DNA of 34,135 bases, from NCBI GenBank assembly GCA_903902515.1, contig CAIUVD010000124.1:1-34135 (forward strand), given 5' to 3'. Each line of letters begins with the position of its first letter. The first letter of the stretch is position 1. Position numbers and translations under genes: made by a program. A model generated the notes under the pieces. The model made no database searches and was not told the DNA's origin. It saw nothing but the letters and a program-made list of their open reading frames with translations. Shown piece after piece: positions 18,810-26,188 of this stretch. Source of the DNA: an uncultured Planctomycetota bacterium (GTDB lineage: Bacteria; Planctomycetota; UBA11346).

Positions 18810-19835
18810 TCATGCGCGGACCACCAATTCCGCCGGATCGACGCGATAACGCAGGGGCTGACCGGCCAACCAACGACCCGCCTCCTCAATCATCATGTCG
18901 GCCATTCGGCGGACTTCGTCCCCCATGCTGCCGGCGATATGGGCAGACAGGTGGATGTTCGGCAGGTCAAACAGGGGGCTGCCGGGAAGGGGTGGTTCCG
19001 GGTGTTGGACATCGAGCAGGGCGGTCAGGTCCGTTCGGCGCTTCAGGACCTCGATCATCCCGGCTTCGTCCACCTGCGCCCCCCGCCCGGTATTGATAAA
19101 GACCGCATCCGGCCGCATCGATGCAAAATGGGCTCCGGTGATCACCCCTTGGTTACTGCGCTTATCCGGCAGGTGATTGCTCACGATGTACCCGACCTGG
19201 AAGGCTTCTTCCAGGCTGACCAGGCGGTCAATGCCGAGGGCCTTCACTTCGGCCTCGGGTCGGGCGGCCAGGTAATTGCTGACCGCCACCACCCGCAAAT
19301 GGACGGACTTGAGCAGGGTCAAAAGATGCCGACTGATGGCGCCAACCCCTAAAAGGGCAACGGTTTCTCCGTAAACCCCCCGGCAGGGGGTCACGGCACT
19401 CTGCCACGTCCCCTGACCGCAACGACGGGTATTGGCAAAGTAATTTTTAGCCCCGAGCACGATCTGGGCGAAGCAAAATTCTGCCACTGGGATGGCATTG
19501 GCCTCTACCGCCGAGCAGATGGTGATGCCCCGTTGGATCAGGGGGTCGGCAAACTTGGTGACCGATCCCGAGGCATAAAACACCACCTTCAGCTTGGGCA
19601 GGCGGTCCAATTCCGCTTCCGTAAGCTTCGGCATGCCCCAGGTCGAGAAGAGGATTTCCACGTCGGCAAGCTGGGACGACTCCTGGGCTAGGTTCTGGGA
19701 TGTCAGCAGGACGGGATGAAGCTCCCCAAGTTGCCGAATCCGCGCAAGACGATCCTCCCCATACACATAGGGAATAATGGGAGAGGCCACCCAAGCAGGC
19801 TGATCCGCCAAAATGGCGATGGTAGCACGGGGCAT
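18810..19835 (-). CDS. D-isomer-specific 2-hydroxyacid dehydrogenase family protein
   Basis: An NAD(P)-dependent dehydrogenase related to phosphoglycerate and glyoxylate reductases, 341 residues. The nucleotide fold reads VALLGVGAISRHLLTLL; the third glycine of GxGxxG is a serine here. Catalytic elements are present: INTGRGAQVDE with the substrate-binding Arg, LLDVQHPEPPL with the Glu, and LSAHIAGSM with the catalytic His. VFYASGSVTKFADPLI and AVEANAIPVAEFCFA are typical of the family. A GGAG Shine-Dalgarno lies upstream of the ATG. It leads the minus-strand arm and diverges from the Gfo/Idh gene across 135 bp. It probably reduces or oxidises a 2-keto or 2-hydroxy acid from the sugar pathway. 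Confidence 0.85.
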   Translation of the reverse strand: MPRATIAILADQPAWVASPIIPYVYGEDRLARIRQLGELHPVLLTSQNLAQESSQLADVEILFSTWGMPKLTEAELDRLPKLKVVFYASGSVTKFADPLIQRGITICSAVEANAIPVAEFCFAQIVLGAKNYFANTRRCGQGTWQSAVTPCRGVYGETVALLGVGAISRHLLTLLKSVHLRVVAVSNYLAARPEAEVKALGIDRLVSLEEAFQVGYIVSNHLPDKRSNQGVITGAHFASMRPDAVFINTGRGAQVDEAGMIEVLKRRTDLTALLDVQHPEPPLPGSPLFDLPNIHLSAHIAGSMGDEVRRMADMMIEEAGRWLAGQPLRYRVDPAELVVRA

Positions 19836-19921
19836 GGGGGAATCTCCGCAGGATGCATGCGCATCGGAGTACCCGTCCTGGGGTTTGGCAATACCCGAAC
19901 CGACCGGACCAGGAGAACCCC

Positions 19922-19961
19922 TTGAATCTGTGTTTATATATCATATATCGATGCCACAGGA
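19922..19961 (+). promoter_or_regulatory. promoter, AT palindrome and RBS of the Gfo/Idh operon
   Basis: In a GC-rich window this stretch stands out. TTGAAT (19922-19927) could be a -35 with TATATC (19944-19949) as -10 at 16-bp spacing. The perfect palindrome ATATAT-C-ATATAT (19936-19948) overlaps the proposed -10, where a repressor would block transcription. AGGA at 19958-19961, 9 bases before the ATG at 19971, is the Shine-Dalgarno. The GntR/FCD regulator at the operon end is the obvious candidate binder. Confidence 0.45.
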
Positions 19962-19970
19962 ACCGCATTC

Positions 19971-21137
19971 ATGTCCATCCGCACCATCGGCATCATCCTC
20001 AACGGCGTCACCGGCCGCATGGGAACCAACCAGCACCTCGTCCGCTCGATCCTGGCGATCATGAAGCAGGGTGGCATCAAGGTCAGCGACGACCTGACCA
20101 TCATGCCCAAGCCGATCCTGACGGGGCGCAATGAGTCCAAGCTGAAGGCCCTGGCGGATAAGTACTCCGACGCCCAGGTCGGGAAGATCGCCTACACCAC
20201 GGACCTGGATAAGGTGCTGGCCGACGCCTCCTACGAAGTGTTCTTCGACTCCTCCGGCACCCTCCAGCGCGCCGCCTTCGTCGAGAAGGCCGTGAAGGCC
20301 GGCAAGGCCATCTACTGCGAAAAGCCCACGGCCATCACCACCGACGAGGCCCTGCGCCTGGCCAAGGTCTGCGAGGACGGCGGCGTGAAGAACGGCGTGG
20401 TCCAGGACAAGCTGTGGCTGCCCGGCCTGCGTAAGCTCCAGATGCTGAAGGAGCAGGGCTTCTTCGGCGACATCCTGTCCGTGCGCGGCGAATTCGGCTA
20501 CTGGGTGTTCGAGGGCCACGTGGCCGACCAGCAGGCCCAGCGCCCGTCGTGGAACTACCGCGCCGAAGACGGCGGCGGCATGATCATCGACATGCTGTGC
20601 CACTGGCGCTACGTCATCGACAACCTCTTCGGCAATGTGAAGTCCGTGTCCTGCGTCGGCGCGACCCACATTCCGACCCGTGTCGACGAGCAGGGCAAGA
20701 CCTACAAGTGCACCTCCGATGACAGCGCCTACTCCACCTTCGAGCTGGAGAACGGCATCCTGTGCCACTTCAACAGCTCGTGGAACGTACGCGTGCGCCG
20801 CGACGACCTCCTGACCATCCAGGTGGACGGCACCAAGGGCACCGCCGTGGCCGGCCTGCGCGACTGCTGGGTCCAGCACGTCAGCGCCACGCCCAAGCCC
20901 GTGTGGAACCCGGACATCCCCCAGCCCATCAACTTCTACGAAGGCTGGTCCAAGGTGCCCGAGGCGACCACCTACGACAACGCCTTCAAGATTCAGTGGG
21001 AGCTGTTCCTGAAGCACGTCGTCGTTGGCACCCCCTTCCGCTGGACCCTGCGCGAAGGCGCCAAGGGCGTGCAGCTGGCCGAGGCTGGACTGCAGTCGTG
21101 GAAGGAGCGGAAGTGGGTGGATCTCGCGAAAATCTGA
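19971..21137 (+). CDS. Gfo/Idh/MocA-family oxidoreductase
   Basis: This NAD(P)-dependent sugar or polyol dehydrogenase has 388 residues. The N-terminal Rossmann motif is [18 protein letters not shown], with [12 protein letters not shown] as the second strand region. [13 protein letters not shown] and CEKPTA (Glu117-Lys118-Pro119) are the family hallmark, Lys118 being the usual catalytic lysine. The C-terminal sheet domain contains [21 protein letters not shown] with the conserved Asp and His. Many relatives oxidise C3 of a sugar or glycoside to a keto form. It opens the plus-strand operon behind an AGGA Shine-Dalgarno, and its stop codon lies inside a hairpin. Confidence 0.9.
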   Translation: MSIRTIGIILNGVTGRMGTNQHLVRSILAIMKQGGIKVSDDLTIMPKPILTGRNESKLKALADKYSDAQVGKIAYTTDLDKVLADASYEVFFDSSGTLQRAAFVEKAVKAGKAIYCEKPTAITTDEALRLAKVCEDGGVKNGVVQDKLWLPGLRKLQMLKEQGFFGDILSVRGEFGYWVFEGHVADQQAQRPSWNYRAEDGGGMIIDMLCHWRYVIDNLFGNVKSVSCVGATHIPTRVDEQGKTYKCTSDDSAYSTFELENGILCHFNSSWNVRVRRDDLLTIQVDGTKGTAVAGLRDCWVQHVSATPKPVWNPDIPQPINFYEGWSKVPEATTYDNAFKIQWELFLKHVVVGTPFRWTLREGAKGVQLAEAGLQSWKERKWVDLAKI

Positions 21138-21154
21138 GGCGGAGCCTCAGATTT
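21130..21154 (+). terminator. hairpin overlapping the stop codon of the Gfo/Idh gene
   Basis: AAATCTGAGGC and GCCTCAGATTT form a perfect 11-bp stem around a 3-base loop (GGA). The stop codon TGA (21135-21137) is inside the left arm. There is no real T tract (ATTTG), so it may attenuate or protect the message rather than end it fully. Confidence 0.55.
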
Positions 21155-21302
21155 GTCCGGGGTCCGGGGTCCGGGGTCCGGGGTCATGCGACCCCCTTGT
21201 CCCGCTGATCATTCCAAGCCCAGCTCCCGATCCTCGAACATCGCCAACAATTCGGCCGTCATCACCATTCTTGTCTTTGACCCCGGACCCCGGACCCCGG
21301 AC
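21155..21302. repeat. heptamer tandem repeat and its inverted copy flanking a 93-base spacer
   Basis: GTCCGGG is repeated four times plus GTC at 21155-21185. The reverse complement of the same heptamer, three copies plus GAC, occupies 21279-21302. The arms can pair over 24 bp, looping out 93 bases in the 173-bp gap between the Gfo/Idh and second isomerase genes. No gene is seen in the loop. Confidence 0.85.
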
Positions 21303-21310
21303 TAAAACCC

Positions 21311-22138
21311 ATGCACGACCTCTCCCGCCTGTCCGTCCACACCATGACCACCAAACCCTGGGGTCTGGAGGACGCCTGCCGCCACTTCGCCGAGGCCGGC
21401 ATCCCGGCCATCACGGTGTGGCGGCAGGCCATCGCGCCCCTGGGGGTCAAGCGGGCGGCGGAGGTCGTGAAGGCCAGCGGTCTGCGGGTGACGGCCCTGT
21501 GCCGGGGCGGGTTTTTTCCCGCCCTGGATGGGGCCGGGCGTCAAAAGGCCCTGGATGACAACCGTCAGGCCATCGACGAGGCCGCCGCCATTGGCGCCCC
21601 GTCGGTGGTCCTGGTGTGCGGCGCCGTGCCGGGCCTGTCCCAGGCGGAGTGCCGTAAGCACATCGCCGACGGCATCGCCGCCGTCCTGCCCCACGCCCGC
21701 GCCTGCGGCGTGCGGCTGTCCATCGAGCCCCTCCATCCCCAGTACGCCGCCGACCGTTCGGCGGTGACCACCATGGCCCAGGCCCGGCGCCTGTGCCAGC
21801 AATTGAATGCCGCCGGACGTGCGGACGTCGGCATCGCCGCCGATGTCTACCACATCTGGTGGGATGATCAGGTCGAAGCCGAAATCGCCGAGGCCGGACG
21901 CCTGGGCATCCTCCATGCCTTCCACGTCTGCGACTGGAAGGTCCAGCAGAGCGATGTCCTCAACGACCGGGGCCTCATGGGCGAAGGCGTCATCGACATC
22001 AAGCACCTGCGGGCCTGCGTCGACGCCGCCGGCTTCACCGGCGACATCGAGGTGGAGGTGTTCTCGAACACCCACTGGGCCACGGACCAGCACCAGTACC
22101 TGCAGAAGATCATCGCCGCCTACCGCGCCCACGTCTGA
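21311..22138 (+). CDS. sugar phosphate isomerase/epimerase-type TIM-barrel enzyme (copy 2)
   Basis: The 275-residue protein belongs to the same broad TIM-barrel superfamily as the gene at 17918 but is clearly a different subfamily. It opens LSRLSVHTMTTKPWGLEDAC, and ITVWRQAIAPLG is the first barrel region. SVVLVCGAVPG, VRLSIEPLHPQYAADRS (metal-ligand Glu), VGIAADVYHIWWDD (Asp-x-x-His metal pair), HAFHVCDWK and DIEVEVFS (final Glu) supply a full divalent-metal site. Activity may be isomerase, epimerase or keto-sugar eliminase. It has no obvious Shine-Dalgarno and begins right after the inverted repeat; the SDR gene starts 8 bases after its stop. Confidence 0.85.
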   Translation: MHDLSRLSVHTMTTKPWGLEDACRHFAEAGIPAITVWRQAIAPLGVKRAAEVVKASGLRVTALCRGGFFPALDGAGRQKALDDNRQAIDEAAAIGAPSVVLVCGAVPGLSQAECRKHIADGIAAVLPHARACGVRLSIEPLHPQYAADRSAVTTMAQARRLCQQLNAAGRADVGIAADVYHIWWDDQVEAEIAEAGRLGILHAFHVCDWKVQQSDVLNDRGLMGEGVIDIKHLRACVDAAGFTGDIEVEVFSNTHWATDQHQYLQKIIAAYRAHV

Positions 22139-22146
22139 GGATCCCC

Positions 22147-22935
22147 ATGACCATCCCCGTCGCCCTCGTCACTGGTGCGTCCCGCGGCCTCGGCCGTGGC
22201 ATCGCCCTCGAACTCGCCAAGGCCGGTTGGAGCGTCGGCATCAACTACGCCGGGAACCGCGCCGCCGCCGAGGAATGCGCCGCCCTGTGCGCCGCCGCAG
22301 CCCCCTCCCGCGAGCAGCGCTTCGTGCCCCTCCAGGGCGACATCGCCGACAGCGCCTCCCGCGCCCAGCTCCTCGCGCAGCACCTCCAGGAATTCGGCCG
22401 CATCGACAACCTGGTGAACAACGCCGGCATCGCGCCCAGCGTGCGGGCCGACATCGTCGAGGCCGGGGAGGACAGCTTCGACCGCCTGGTGTCGACCAAC
22501 ACCAAGGGCCCCTACTTCCTGACCCAAGCCGTGGCCAAGCACTGGCTGGCGGCAGCCAAGGATGATGTGGCCGTGCGCTACCGCTCGATCGTCTTCGTGA
22601 CCTCCATCAGCGTCCACACCGCCTCTACCGCCAGGGGCGATTACTGCATCTCCAAGGCGGGCGTGGCCATGGCCACCCAGTTGTGGGCCAGCCGCCTGGC
22701 GGCGGACGGCATCAACGTCTACGAAGTCCGCCCGGGCATCATGAAGACGGACATGACCGCCGGAGTGACCTCCAAGTACGATGCCCTCATCGCCCAGGGC
22801 CTGGTGCCCCAGGCCCGCTGGGGCACGGGCGAGGACGTGGGCCTGGCGGTGAAGGCCCTGGCGAGCGGCGACTTCCCCTTCTCCACCGGCGCCGTCCTCG
22901 ACGTCGACGGCGGATTCCAGCTGCGGAGGCTCTGA
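22147..22935 (+). CDS. short-chain dehydrogenase/reductase (SDR)
   Basis: A 262-residue classical SDR. The coenzyme motif TGASRGLG is at 9-16, VNNAG near 97-101, and the catalytic dyad YCISK places Tyr166 and Lys170; the preceding SIS supplies the Ser. GAVLDVDGGFQL at the C-terminus is standard. FabG-like relatives reduce 3-ketoacyl groups or act on sugars and polyols; the operon context favours a sugar or sugar-acid substrate. Its stop overlaps the ATG of the flavoprotein gene by one base (TGATG), implying coupled translation. Confidence 0.92.
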   Translation: MTIPVALVTGASRGLGRGIALELAKAGWSVGINYAGNRAAAEECAALCAAAAPSREQRFVPLQGDIADSASRAQLLAQHLQEFGRIDNLVNNAGIAPSVRADIVEAGEDSFDRLVSTNTKGPYFLTQAVAKHWLAAAKDDVAVRYRSIVFVTSISVHTASTARGDYCISKAGVAMATQLWASRLAADGINVYEVRPGIMKTDMTAGVTSKYDALIAQGLVPQARWGTGEDVGLAVKALASGDFPFSTGAVLDVDGGFQLRRL

Positions 22936-25037
22936 TGTCGTCGGTCCCCCAGCACATCCTCGACGCCCTCACCCGGGTCGACATGCCGGGCATGACCCCG
23001 GCCGCCGCCGCCAGCGAGTTCCTCGACCTCGACGGCCTGCGCGTGCCGGTGTTCCGTTGTGGCGCCCTGGTGGTGGGCAGTGGCGCCGCCGGTCTGCGGG
23101 CGGCGGTGGAACTGAAGCGCGGCGGCCTGGACGTGCTGGTGGCGACCATGAGCCCCTACGGTGGTACCTCCGCCTGCTCGGGCAGCGACAAGCAAACCCT
23201 GCACACCGCCGGCACCAGCCGGAAAGGCGATGACTTCGAGGAGCTGGCGAAGGCCCTCGGCGCCGGCGGCGGCATGGATGCGGACCAGGCCTACATCGAG
23301 GCCGTCGGCTCCATCAACGCCATGGCCGGCCTGCAGTACCTCGGCCTGCCCCTGCCCACGGACCGTTTCGGCGCCGCCCTGCGCTACCAGACGGACCACG
23401 ACGACGTGGGCCGGGCCACCTCCTGCGGGCCGCGCACCTCGCGCCTCATGGTCAAGGTCCTGGCTGAGGAAGCCCTGCGCCTGGGCGTGCCCTTCCGCCG
23501 CCGCTGCGAGGCCGTCCACCTGCTGAAGGACGTCACCGGCGCCGTGACCGGCGTGGTGGCCGTGGACCGCGACCACGGGGCCAATCCCTGGGGCCTGTGC
23601 GTGATCCTCGCCGGCCGCACGGTGCTGGCCACGGGCGGCCCCGGCGAACTGTTCCGCGACAGCGTCTACCCGCGCCACTGCTACGGCAGCCTGGGCATGG
23701 CCCTGGAGGCCGGCGCCGAGACCTGCAACCTCACGGAATGCCAGTTCGGCATCGGCACCCGCCGCGAGGAGTTCCCCTGGAACCTCTCGGGGACCTACGT
23801 GCAGGTCATCCCACGCGTCTTCAGCCGTGATGCCCAGGGCGTCGAGCGCGAGTTCCTCGGCGACTGGTTCCGCACCACGCGGGAACTGGCCAGCAACATC
23901 TTCCGCAAGGGCTACCAGTGGCCTTTCCACGCCAGCCGCATGCTCGACTACCAGTCGAGCGTCGTCGATCTGGCCATCTTCCACGAGACCCGCCAGGGCC
24001 GCACGGTCTACCTCGACTTCCTGCGCAACCCCGCCCCGGTCCCCGGCGGCGCACCCTTCAGCCTCGATGACCTGGACCCGGATGTCCGCACCTACCTGGA
24101 GCGCAACCACGCCCTGCAGGAACGGCCCATCGACCGCCTGGTGCGCATGAATCCCCTGGCCATCGAACTGTACCGCATGCACGGCACGGACATCGCCCAA
24201 GCTCCCCTGCCCTTCAACGTCAACCACCAGCACCTCAATGGCGGCGTGGCGGTGGATGCGTGGATGCGCGCGAGTCTGCCCAACCTCTACGCCGTGGGCG
24301 AAGTGGCGGGCACCCATGGCGTGACCCGCCCCGGGGGCGCGGCCCTCAATGCGGGCCAAGTCGGCGGCCTGCGCGTGGCCACCCATTGCCGGGCCCATGG
24401 CGCCCCCGTGCCGACGCAGGTCCCCGACGCTGCCGTCGAGGCGGGCATTCGCACGGCCGTGACCCTGGCGAGAGGTGGACGGGGTCCTGCCACGGCCGCC
24501 CTACGCGACGAGATCCAGACCCGCATGAGCGACCATGCGGGCTTCATCTGCCCCGTGGACGGCATCGCCCCGGCCCTGGCCGCCGCCCGCACCCTGCGTC
24601 AGCGGGTGTTCACCGACGGCGTGGCCATCACCAGCCCCGAACGGTCCGCCGAGGCCTTCCGCTGGCGCCACCTGGCCCTGCTGTCGGAAGCCATGCTCCT
24701 GGCCCTGGATACCTACGTGGCCCGGGGCGGCGGCAGCCGGGGTGCCCGCGCCTACTGCGCCGGGGACGGGACCCGGCAACCCACGGCCCGCACCGTGGAC
24801 ACCGCCGCCTGGCGCTTCCGCGAGGAGCGGCCCGAGCATCGGGAGGAAAAACTGGTGGTGACCTGGGTCAGCCCATCCCTGGGGATTCAAACCCGGCACC
24901 TGCGCCAGCGCGAGGACCTGGACACCATCTTCTTCGAGAAGGACTGGGCCCATTTCCTTGGCGGCACCGTCTACGCGGATGAGTTCCGCCATCACGCGGT
25001 GGCGCTGCCCTCCGTCCCATCCCCATCCCCGGGATAG
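22935..25037 (+). CDS. stand-alone FAD-dependent oxidoreductase, fumarate reductase/SdhA-like
   Basis: The protein is 700 residues from the ATG at 22935, chosen because a GGAGG Shine-Dalgarno precedes it and the SDR stop overlaps it. CGALVVGSGAAGLRAAVEL (42-60) is the FAD-binding motif with glycines at 48, 50 and 53. VLATGGPGELF, NHQHLNGGVAVDA, LPNLYAVGEVAGTHG and RPGGAALNAGQVGG are the expected SdhA/FrdA/NadB-type elements. The histidine that carries covalent FAD in SdhA is absent; the region reads GGTSACSGSDKQT. No Fe-S or membrane subunit is nearby, so an unknown acceptor is used. The enzyme probably dehydrogenates a sugar-derived acid or alcohol. Its length exceeds SdhA mainly through the C-terminal third. 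Confidence 0.85.
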   Translation: MSSVPQHILDALTRVDMPGMTPAAAASEFLDLDGLRVPVFRCGALVVGSGAAGLRAAVELKRGGLDVLVATMSPYGGTSACSGSDKQTLHTAGTSRKGDDFEELAKALGAGGGMDADQAYIEAVGSINAMAGLQYLGLPLPTDRFGAALRYQTDHDDVGRATSCGPRTSRLMVKVLAEEALRLGVPFRRRCEAVHLLKDVTGAVTGVVAVDRDHGANPWGLCVILAGRTVLATGGPGELFRDSVYPRHCYGSLGMALEAGAETCNLTECQFGIGTRREEFPWNLSGTYVQVIPRVFSRDAQGVEREFLGDWFRTTRELASNIFRKGYQWPFHASRMLDYQSSVVDLAIFHETRQGRTVYLDFLRNPAPVPGGAPFSLDDLDPDVRTYLERNHALQERPIDRLVRMNPLAIELYRMHGTDIAQAPLPFNVNHQHLNGGVAVDAWMRASLPNLYAVGEVAGTHGVTRPGGAALNAGQVGGLRVATHCRAHGAPVPTQVPDAAVEAGIRTAVTLARGGRGPATAALRDEIQTRMSDHAGFICPVDGIAPALAAARTLRQRVFTDGVAITSPERSAEAFRWRHLALLSEAMLLALDTYVARGGGSRGARAYCAGDGTRQPTARTVDTAAWRFREERPEHREEKLVVTWVSPSLGIQTRHLRQREDLDTIFFEKDWAHFLGGTVYADEFRHHAVALPSVPSPSPG

Positions 25038-25049
25038 GTCACGTGACCC

Positions 25050-25709
25050 ATGGGGCACCCCTCCACGGACAATGATGCCCCGCCTCATCGGACTAAGCAG
25101 GCCCGCATCACCCATGCCCTGCGGGAGGCCATCCTCAATGGCCACTTGGCCCCGGGGACGCGCCTGATCATTGATGGGCTGGCCCGACATTTTTCCGTCA
25201 GTCCGATTCCGGTACGGGAGGCCCTGCAAGCCCTGCGAGCGGAAGGCCTGATCGACATCACACCCCACACCGGGACCCTGGTGACCAGCCTCGACCTCTC
25301 CACCATGCCCGAGATTTTGGCCCTCCTGGAGGGCGTGGAGATGGCCACCTTCCGTCTGGCCGCCGAGCGGGCCAGGCCCGAAGACCTGACGGCGCTGGAT
25401 GACCTGCTAACGGCCATGGAAGCGACCCGGGATGACCACCAGTGGGCGGAGCTCAACGCCCGCTTTCACGGGCATATCCCGGTCCTGGCCAAGACGCCCC
25501 GAACCCAGGAGATCCTCCAGCGGATCACCGTCGATTGGAATCGTTTACGCCGCTGGTTTTTCCACGACCATCCCCGGCGCGACCGGGACCATGCGAATGC
25601 CGAGCACCGGGCCATGGTGGACGCCCTCCGCCTCCGGGACGTGGAACACCTCGACGTGCTGGTTCGAGCGCATTACCGCGCCGTCCTGGCCCACTACGTG
25701 CGGAGTTGA
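25050..25709 (+). CDS. GntR-family transcriptional regulator with FCD effector domain
   Basis: The 219-residue regulator has an N-terminal winged helix (ITHALREAILNGHLAPGTRL, then LARHFSVSPIPVREALQALRAEGLI) and a C-terminal helical FCD domain. Metal-binding FCD residues are visible in LNARFHGHI (His) and AEHRAMVDALRLRD (His), with ARPEDLTALD in between. FCD regulators usually sense small carboxylic acids such as uronates, gluconate or lactate, which fits the dehydrogenase-rich operon upstream. It follows the flavoprotein gene by 12 bases and is the last gene on this strand before the rnpB terminator region. Confidence 0.92.
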   Translation: MGHPSTDNDAPPHRTKQARITHALREAILNGHLAPGTRLIIDGLARHFSVSPIPVREALQALRAEGLIDITPHTGTLVTSLDLSTMPEILALLEGVEMATFRLAAERARPEDLTALDDLLTAMEATRDDHQWAELNARFHGHIPVLAKTPRTQEILQRITVDWNRLRRWFFHDHPRRDRDHANAEHRAMVDALRLRDVEHLDVLVRAHYRAVLAHYVRS

Positions 25710-25751
25710 CCCGCCCCCCGCCCCGGGGCCAAGACCCCTCCGAGACTCCGC

Positions 25752-25787
25752 AAAAAACCGCACCCCGGCCTTGCGGCCGGGGTGCGG
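25752..25787 (-). terminator. intrinsic terminator of rnpB
   Basis: On the minus strand, a perfect 13-bp GC stem (CCGCACCCCGGCC with its complement) around a 4-base loop is followed by six T. It lies directly beyond the RNase P RNA 3' end and may also limit read-through from the GntR side. Confidence 0.93.
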
Positions 25788-25791
25788 TGTG

Positions 25792-26175
25792 GCGGTGCCG
25801 TCGGTAAGCCGGGTCCTGTCGCGGACGATCATTTCTCTCCGCGCGGCGTCTCCGCCGCGCTCCAGCACCCGATTCGCCGGTCACGGACGCGGGCAGCGTC
25901 CCGGGTGGCTTCCCACCCTTTCCGGCATTCTGGGCTTGCTTCCCGTGGGGTTTGCAATGCGGCCTTCCTTACGGTCGGCCCGGTGGGCGCTTACTCCACC
26001 ATTTCACCCTTACCTCCGGACCGAAGCCCGGCGGCGGTATACTTTCTGTTGTACTGTCCCTATCCCCCCGCCACGGGAGACGGCTGGATTTGCCAGCCAC
26101 GGTGCCCTGTGAAGCCCGGACTTTCCTCGATCCCCCCGCACGCAGGCCTGAAGAACCGCGATCGTCTGACGGCGC
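25792..26175 (-). ncRNA. rnpB: RNase P RNA, bacterial class A
   Basis: The catalytic RNA of ribonuclease P, which trims tRNA 5' leaders. On the minus strand the conserved blocks appear in order: GAGGAAAGTCCGGGCTTC (26128-26111), ACAACAGAAAGTATACCGCC, GGTAAGGGTGAAATGGTGGA, GCAAACCCCACGGGAAGCAA and GACAGGACCCGGCTTA near the 3' end. The universal ACAGAA reads ACAGGA here. GCCGTC near 26173 and GACGGC near 25802 can form helix P1, which sets the approximate ends; they are good to perhaps 10 bases. The 5' end lies about 14 bases past the zapE stop on the same strand. No promoter is obvious between them, so it may lie within zapE, or the RNA may be processed from a longer transcript. Confidence 0.93.
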
Positions 26176-26188
26176 GGCGGGAGTCTCG

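Noticed and set aside
21155-21302. Possible CRISPR-like array
   Set aside because: The units are contiguous 7-mers without spacers and the second set is inverted, so it is not a CRISPR.
22719-24398. 559-codon minus-strand frame opposite the flavoprotein gene
   Set aside because: Its composition (Ala, Gly, His, Val rich) is typical of a reverse-frame shadow; the sense strand carries clear FAD motifs.
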